From Alphaproteobacteria bacterium (GTDB taxonomy: Bacteria; Pseudomonadota; Alphaproteobacteria; GCA-2731375), in the NCBI GenBank assembly GCA_030746295.1, contig JASLMY010000166.1, forward strand, positions 1 through 11,528: a stretch of 11,528 nt of DNA. Direction: 5' to 3'. A program made the position numbers and the translations under genes. Of this stretch, positions 8,215 to 11,528 are shown in pieces (positions within the stretch are counted from its first letter, which is position 1; each line of letters opens with the position of its first letter). Under the pieces are notes generated by a model that saw only the letters and a list, made by a program, of their open reading frames with translations, had not been told where the DNA came from and made no database searches.

Positions 8215-9179
8215 CAGGCCGCGGCCTCCAGCGCCGGTGCCTCGGTTCGCACCGCGGCCCGCATCCTGGCCGAGCGGGCGCGCGGGTTGCGGGCGCATTC
8301 GGCCGCCGTCGGCCGCTTGACGCCGCGGAAGAGCAACCGGAAGGTCGGTGCCGCCGGCGACTCTTCGGGCGGCGGCAGATGGCGCGAGACGGCCGATCCG
8401 CGGCCGCTGCGCCGGCCCAGGAAACGTTTGACCTCGCGGTCCTCGAGGGAGTGGAAAGAGACCACGACGAGACGCCCCGCCGGCGCCAGCAGGCGTTCCG
8501 CCGCCGCCAGGCCGCGGGCCAATTGGCCGAGCTCGTCGTTGACGTGGATGCGGAGCGCCTGGAAGGTCCGCGTCGCCGGGTGCAGGCGGCCGCTGCGACC
8601 GACGGCGCGGGCGACGATCTCAGCCAGCTCGCCGGTGCGCCGAATGGGGCCCTCGCGCCGAGCCTTGACAATTGCCCGGGCGACGGCGCGGGCGCGCCGT
8701 TCTTCGCCGTAGACGTGGATGACGTCGGCGAGTTCGGTTTCGCTGGCGTGGTTGACGAACTCGGCGGCGTCGGTACCGACCTGCTCCATCCGCATGTCGA
8801 GCGGGCCGTCCTTCTGGAACGAAAAGCCGCGCGCGGGGTCGTCGATCTGCATGCTGGAGACGCCGAGGTCGAGCGCCACCCCGTCGACCGCGGCGACCTT
8901 TCGCTCGGCCAGCAATCGGTCCATCTCGGCGAAGCGACCGGCGATCAACTCGAGGCGCCCAGCGTTGGCCCGGCGCAGTGGCTCGGCCGCCCCGAGGACG
9001 TCCGGATCGCGGTCGATGCCGTAGACCAGGCAGTCGGCCGCACCGAGGATCGCCAGCGCATAGCCGCCGGCGCCGAAGGTGCCGTCGACGTATTGCTCAC
9101 CGTCAGCCGGCGCCAGGGCCGCCAGCACCTCGTCGCGCATCACCGGCTCGTGTCTGGCTGCGGGAAGGGGCATCGTCAT
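8214..9179 (-). CDS. rsmH: 16S rRNA (cytosine(1402)-N(4))-methyltransferase RsmH
   Basis: RsmH (formerly MraW) is an S-adenosylmethionine-dependent enzyme that N4-methylates C1402 of 16S rRNA in the decoding centre. The protein has 321 residues, the usual length. Visible motifs are HEPVM (10-14), the SAM-binding DGTFGAGGY (32-40), GIDRDP (54-59), LDLGVSSMQID (103-113), ARGFSF with GPLDMRM (116-131), HPATRTFQALRIHVNDEL (200-217) and VVSFHSLEDREVK (239-251). The ATG at 9179 overlaps the mraZ stop as ATGA. It has a strong GGGGAGG (9184-9190) four bases upstream, which favours it over the ATG two codons later. The 3' end shares one base with the ftsL start. A translation gene inside the division cluster is the normal arrangement, always next to mraZ. 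Confidence 0.97.
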   Translation of the reverse strand: MTMPLPAARHEPVMRDEVLAALAPADGEQYVDGTFGAGGYALAILGAADCLVYGIDRDPDVLGAAEPLRRANAGRLELIAGRFAEMDRLLAERKVAAVDGVALDLGVSSMQIDDPARGFSFQKDGPLDMRMEQVGTDAAEFVNHASETELADVIHVYGEERRARAVARAIVKARREGPIRRTGELAEIVARAVGRSGRLHPATRTFQALRIHVNDELGQLARGLAAAERLLAPAGRLVVVSFHSLEDREVKRFLGRRSGRGSAVSRHLPPPEESPAAPTFRLLFRGVKRPTAAECARNPRARSARMRAAVRTEAPALEAAA

Positions 9180-9655
9180 GTCGCCTCCCCTTCGCCGCCC
9201 GGCTCGCGCATCAGGGCGAAGCGCGGCGCTTCCTCGCGGGCCCGACGGATCGCCTCCTGCTCGTAGCTCGCGTAGGCCCCGGGCTCCCAGATCTGGAAGG
9301 TGGCGCCGCGCCCGGCAAAGGCCGCCAGCTCGCCGATGCCGGCATGATCCAACAGCGATTTCGGCAGCATCACCCGGCCCTCGCTGTCAAAGGCGAGCGG
9401 GTGGCTTCGGGTCAGCAGGGCGGCGGCAAAGTCGCCGTGGGCGTCGGAGAAGGGATTGAAGGTGTCGATGCTCTCGGCCAGGCGTTCCAAGCGGTCCATG
9501 CCGCAGGCCTCGATCGCCGGCGAGACCGGCGAGGGATAGGCGACGATGCCGTCGAGCGACTGCGCTGCGAGGATGGCGCGCCAGCGGGCCGGCACCGAGA
9601 CCCGGCCCTTCTTGTCGACCCTGTTGTCGAAACGCGAATAGAAATAGCGCTCCAC
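9176..9655 (-). CDS. mraZ: Transcriptional regulator MraZ
   Basis: MraZ is a DNA-binding protein of the AbrB/SpoVT-like double-barrel fold. In studied bacteria it controls its own dcw operon through short TGGG-type direct repeats. From the GTG at 9655 the protein has 159 residues. The two family half-motifs are visible as DKKGRVSVP (14-22) and DSEGRVMLP (90-98). The N terminus ERYFYSRFDNRVDKKGR is what MraZ proteins normally show. A GGAG lies nine bases upstream of this GTG. A TTG at 9688 would add eleven arginine-rich residues but has no ribosome site, so I rejected it. The C-terminal tail after about 140 is charged. The gene heads the cluster, 4 nt overlapped with rsmH, and three TGGGA repeats lie 79-103 nt upstream, fitting autoregulation. 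Confidence 0.94.
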   Translation of the reverse strand: MERYFYSRFDNRVDKKGRVSVPARWRAILAAQSLDGIVAYPSPVSPAIEACGMDRLERLAESIDTFNPFSDAHGDFAAALLTRSHPLAFDSEGRVMLPKSLLDHAGIGELAAFAGRGATFQIWEPGAYASYEQEAIRRAREEAPRFALMREPGGEGEAT

Positions 9656-9664
9656 CAGCCCGCT

Positions 9665-9668
9665 CTCC
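9665..9668 (-). promoter_or_regulatory. Ribosome binding site that decides the mraZ start
   Basis: GGAG on the minus strand lies nine bases before the GTG at 9655. It supports this GTG over the TTG at 9688, which has no purine-rich tract before it. Confidence 0.5.
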
Positions 9669-9733
9669 GTCGCCCGCCGTCGACGCAAGCCGGACTGAGC
9701 AAAGGTGCAGCCGGCGCGTGTCCCGGCGCGTTA

Positions 9734-9758
9734 TGGGACAGCATGGGATATCATGGGA
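9734..9758 (+). promoter_or_regulatory. Likely MraZ operator: three TGGGA repeats with 5-nt spacers
   Basis: TGGGA occurs at 9734-9738, 9744-9748 and 9754-9758, each preceded by A, giving an exact 10-bp period. The next two registers still begin with TG (TGCCC at 9764, TGGTT at 9774). MraZ is known to bind TGGG-type direct repeats with 5-nt spacing near its own promoter. The position just upstream of mraZ, over the -10 region of the candidate promoter, fits autoregulation. On the mraZ coding strand the repeat reads TCCCA; I do not remember which orientation is usual, so orientation is not part of the evidence. Confidence 0.85.
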
Positions 9759-9773
9759 CAATATGCCCGTCAA
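9745..9773 (-). promoter_or_regulatory. Candidate sigma-70 promoter of mraZ / the dcw cluster
   Basis: On the minus strand TTGACG (9773-9768) is followed after 17 bases by TATCCC (9750-9745). The -10 hexamer is preceded by TG plus one base, as in extended -10 promoters. The -35 is close to consensus; the -10 matches only in its first half. Transcription would start near 9738 and give a leader of about 80 nt before mraZ. The TGGGA repeats cover the spacer, the -10 and the start point. I see no CtrA-type TTAA-N7-TTAA motif in the gap. Confidence 0.45.
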
Positions 9774-9904
9774 TGGTTTTTGCCTGTAAAAAGCTTGGTT
9801 TGCAAGTCATTACAAAAGGAAAGACTAGTCCTCGTGAGAAGAAATCAATCGGGCACAAGATATCCCCATGTCGCCACGCAACGTTTTTCTAAAAAGCGAA
9901 TGCG

Positions 9905-9921
9905 GCAGAATTATGTTCTGC
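9905..9921. repeat. Short inverted repeat, 6-bp stem, overlapping the LexA-like box
   Basis: GCAGAA and TTCTGC flank the 5-nt loop TTATG. On the minus strand, downstream of rnpB, the stem is followed nine bases later by TTTTT (9895-9891). That distance is too great for a normal intrinsic terminator, so a terminator role for rnpB is weak. The repeat may simply be part of the operator-like sequence it overlaps. Confidence 0.35.
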
Positions 9922-9929
9922 ATATGTTC
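9915..9929 (+). promoter_or_regulatory. Candidate LexA (SOS) box, GTTC-N7-GTTC
   Basis: GTTC at 9915-9918 and GTTC at 9926-9929 are separated by exactly seven bases (TGCATAT). GTTC-N7-GTTC is the established LexA operator of alphaproteobacteria. Eight fixed bases give roughly a 1% chance of occurrence on either strand in a gap of about 350 nt, assuming equal base use. On the minus strand the second half-site runs directly into CATAAT (9915-9910), a five-of-six match to a -10 element pointing towards mraZ. The -35 region at the right distance is poor. The site lies about 260 nt upstream of mraZ. Confidence 0.45.
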
Positions 9930-9931
9930 TT

Positions 9932-9953
9932 CTTGCGGCGCGCCACGCGCAAG
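9932..9953. repeat. GC-rich inverted repeat between rnpB and mraZ
   Basis: CTTGCG (9932-9937) is complementary to CGCAAG (9948-9953), with a GC-rich 10-nt interior. It lies about 60 nt past the rnpB 3' end. It could form a hairpin in the rnpB trailer, but there is no T-tract after it on either strand, so I do not call it an intrinsic terminator. Confidence 0.3.
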
Positions 9954-10011
9954 CGCTTCGCCGCGGGCTCGGCCGCCTCTGATCGGGGCGGCGGGAGCGT
10001 ATGAAGGGGGC

Positions 10012-10423
<412 letters not shown>

Positions 10424-10429
10424 GACCCG

Positions 10430-10457
10430 AGTTAAGCCCCCTTGGCAATCTGGTCAA
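10430..10457 (-). promoter_or_regulatory. Candidate rnpB promoter inside the 3' end of the amidase gene
   Basis: On the minus strand TTGACC (10457-10452) is followed after 16 bases by TTAACT (10435-10430), which includes the amidase TAA stop codon. The -35 matches consensus in five of six bases, the -10 in three. The predicted start, about seven bases on at 10423, coincides with the base of the P1 helix. This independent agreement supports the call. Confidence 0.5.
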
Positions 10458-11184
10458 GGAGCCCGGCCAGGATGGCGCGGGTCTCGGCATCGGCGATGCC
10501 GGTGATTGCGGCGGCACGCCAATGGCGCTGGAAGGCGGCGACGGCGCACGCGGTGGCATGATCCCAATCGCCGCTGACACGGACGCCATAGCCGAAGCGC
10601 GCGAGATCGGCTTGCAGGCGCGCGACCAGCGCCGGCTCGGCGGCGGGGCCGACGTCGTGCCCGCAGCCGTCGCGGTGCGGCGCGGCATCGGGCCAGAGGC
10701 CGATGCCGGCCGCCGCCAGGCCCTGCCAGTCGAAGAGCTCGCCTGGGTCCTGCTTGCGCTCGGGCGCGACGTCGGCATGACCCAGCACCCGGTGCGTCGG
10801 GATCGGGTGGCGCGCCAGGATCGCTTGCGCCAGCCCGGCCAGCGCTGCCATCTGCGGCGCCGGAAAAGCCCGGTAGCCGAACGCGTGCCCGGGATTGACC
10901 AGCTCGATGCCGATCGAGCGGCCGTTGATGTCACGGGCCCCTGCCCAGGAAGCGACGCCGGCGTGCCAGGCGCGCCTGGCCTCGGGCACGAGGCGGCTGA
11001 CGGCGCCGTCCTCGTCGATCAGGTAGTGGGCACTGACCTTGGCCGTCACATCGAGCAGCCGGGCCAGCGCCGCCTCGGCCGTCGGCATGCCGGTGTAGTG
11101 CAGCAGCAGAATGTCGATCGGCACCCCCGCCGGCCGGGCATCATGGTTGGGCGAGGGGCAGTCCCGGATCTCGAGCGCGGACAC
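10432..11184 (-). CDS. AmpD-type N-acetylmuramoyl-L-alanine amidase with C-terminal peptidoglycan-binding domain
   Basis: The protein has 250 residues in two domains. The amidase_2 domain (about 8-160) shows PSPNHDARP (11-18), LLLHYTGM with zinc ligand H29, SAHYLIDEDG (51-60), GIELVNPG (92-99) and LGHADVAPERKQDPG (134-148). The last supplies the second histidine H136 and D146. Residues about 185-245 form a PG_binding_1 domain (ALVARLQADL, FGYGVRVSGDWD, AFQRHW, ADAETRAIL). Such enzymes cut the bond between N-acetylmuramic acid and L-Ala; AmpD acts on recycled anhydro-muropeptides. There is no signal peptide or lipobox, so cytoplasmic recycling is inferred, although the added binding domain is also seen in AmiD. 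The GTG at 11184 is the only start: an in-frame TGA, the stop of the preceding gene, lies seven codons upstream. No clear Shine-Dalgarno precedes it, suggesting coupling to that gene. The symbol is left blank because AmpD and AmiD cannot be separated here. Confidence 0.93.
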   Translation of the reverse strand: MSALEIRDCPSPNHDARPAGVPIDILLLHYTGMPTAEAALARLLDVTAKVSAHYLIDEDGAVSRLVPEARRAWHAGVASWAGARDINGRSIGIELVNPGHAFGYRAFPAPQMAALAGLAQAILARHPIPTHRVLGHADVAPERKQDPGELFDWQGLAAAGIGLWPDAAPHRDGCGHDVGPAAEPALVARLQADLARFGYGVRVSGDWDHATACAVAAFQRHWRAAAITGIADAETRAILAGLLDQIAKGA

Positions 11185-11205
11185 GGGGGGGCACCGGCGC
11201 CGGGC

Positions 11206-11528
11206 TCAGGTCCAGCCGCGCTGGCGGCGGACCTTCTCGTAGGCTTCGTTGATATGCGCCATCTTCTCGTTGCCGAGGTCGATGAACTCCTGCGGCAGGC
11301 CTTGCGCGATCAGCCGGTCGGGATGGTTCTCGCGGGTCAGCTTGCGGTAGGTCCGCTTGACCTCGGCCTCGTCCGCATCGTGCGTGACACCCAGGATCAG
11401 GTAGGGGTCCGAGGCCTCGGGCGGCACGTGGTGGGCACGGACGCGCTGGAAGCCGTGCTCGTCGAAACCGAAGATCGTCGACACGCCCTCGAGGAAGGCG
11501 AGCTCGGCCGGATGGATGACGTTGTCTG
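11206..11528 (-). CDS. DjlA-like co-chaperone: TerB-like domain end plus C-terminal J domain (partial; 5' end outside window)
   Basis: The 107 codons visible are the C-terminal end; the start lies beyond 11528. The frame is open to the edge, where it reads NVIHPAELAFLEGVSTIFGF, typical of the end of a TerB/DjlA central domain. A GTG at 11484 would give a 92-residue protein cutting into that domain, so it is not the true start. The J domain begins at DPYLILGVTHDADEAEVKR and contains the HPD motif (ENHPDRL), which stimulates DnaK ATPase activity. It ends in NEAYEKVRRQRGW at the stop. J domain at the C terminus after a TerB-like domain is the DjlA layout; whether the N-terminal membrane anchor of E. 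coli DjlA is present cannot be seen. The gene ends 21 nt before the amidase start and probably shares its transcript. Confidence 0.88.
   Translation of the reverse strand, partial: DNVIHPAELAFLEGVSTIFGFDEHGFQRVRAHHVPPEASDPYLILGVTHDADEAEVKRTYRKLTRENHPDRLIAQGLPQEFIDLGNEKMAHINEAYEKVRRQRGWT

Larger units (their letters stand above)
9656..10011. other. Non-coding control region between rnpB and mraZ, with an AT-richer core
   Basis: This is the only gene-free stretch over 300 nt. From 10011 down to about 9935 it is GC-rich. From about 9930 to 9731 it becomes AT-richer: 9781-9840 has 24 G/C of 60 and 9841-9900 has 27 of 60, against GC-rich coding sequence around it. It holds the LexA-like box, two inverted repeats, the candidate mraZ promoter and the TGGGA repeats. 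A 32-codon frame (9825-9923, minus) starts inside the LexA-like box; I do not call it a gene. No clear U-tract terminator for rnpB was found. Confidence 0.7.

Noticed and set aside
6104..8671. 855-codon open frame on the minus strand extending ftsI across ftsL and rsmH
   Set aside because: Everything before about 7834 is arginine/alanine/proline-rich shadow of ftsL and rsmH, as expected in high-GC DNA; PBP3 motifs and length fit only the part from 7834.
9882..9898. AT-rich palindrome (CGTTTTTCTAAAAAGCG) as an intrinsic terminator
   Set aside because: The symmetric arms leave a loop of only two bases and the stem is A-T pairs, so it would not form a stable terminator hairpin.
9705..10004. 99-codon plus-strand frame in the rnpB-mraZ gap
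   Set aside because: No recognisable domain, and it runs through the operator repeats; its composition changes with the local G+C.

Overview
The window is high-GC DNA from an alphaproteobacterium, probably of the Rhodospirillales type. This is inferred from the protein motifs, the class A RNase P RNA, and the order rnpB-mraZ-rsmH-ftsL-ftsI-murE-murF-mraY-murD-ftsW. All recognised genes lie on the minus strand, so transcription runs from high to low coordinates. I could not run any search; all names rest on motifs and gene order.

Region 1 (about 11528 to 10432) holds the 3' end of a DjlA-like co-chaperone gene, cut by the window edge. It is followed after 21 nt by a cytoplasmic AmpD-type N-acetylmuramoyl-L-alanine amidase with a C-terminal peptidoglycan-binding domain. 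Region 2 (about 10423 to 10012) is the RNase P RNA gene, closed by an exact 11-bp P1 helix. Its likely promoter is embedded in the last codons of the amidase gene. Region 3 (about 10011 to 9656) is the only sizeable non-coding stretch. It is clearly poorer in GC than the rest (about 40-45% between 9781 and 9900) and appears to be the control region of the division cluster. It contains three TGGGA repeats at exact 10-bp spacing over a candidate promoter (a likely MraZ operator). It also contains a GTTC-N7-GTTC motif matching the alphaproteobacterial LexA/SOS box.

Region 4 (9655 to 1) is the division and cell wall (dcw) cluster. Its genes are mraZ (regulator), rsmH (16S rRNA methyltransferase), ftsL and ftsI (divisome), murE, murF, mraY and murD (peptidoglycan precursor synthesis) and ftsW (SEDS polymerase, cut at the window edge). 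Almost every junction overlaps or nearly touches: ATGA, TGATG, TTGA, a 14-nt overlap and a 4-nt gap. The one real gap is 42 nt between murF and mraY. This indicates one polycistronic mRNA with translational coupling. MurD, MurE and MurF build UDP-MurNAc-pentapeptide, MraY makes lipid I, and FtsW with FtsI polymerises and cross-links septal peptidoglycan. The upstream amidase would recycle wall fragments. MurE carries the DNPR motif, which predicts meso-diaminopimelate peptidoglycan.

The coding part is conventional, and I see no undescribed multi-gene system. The most interesting material is the regulatory architecture between rnpB and mraZ.
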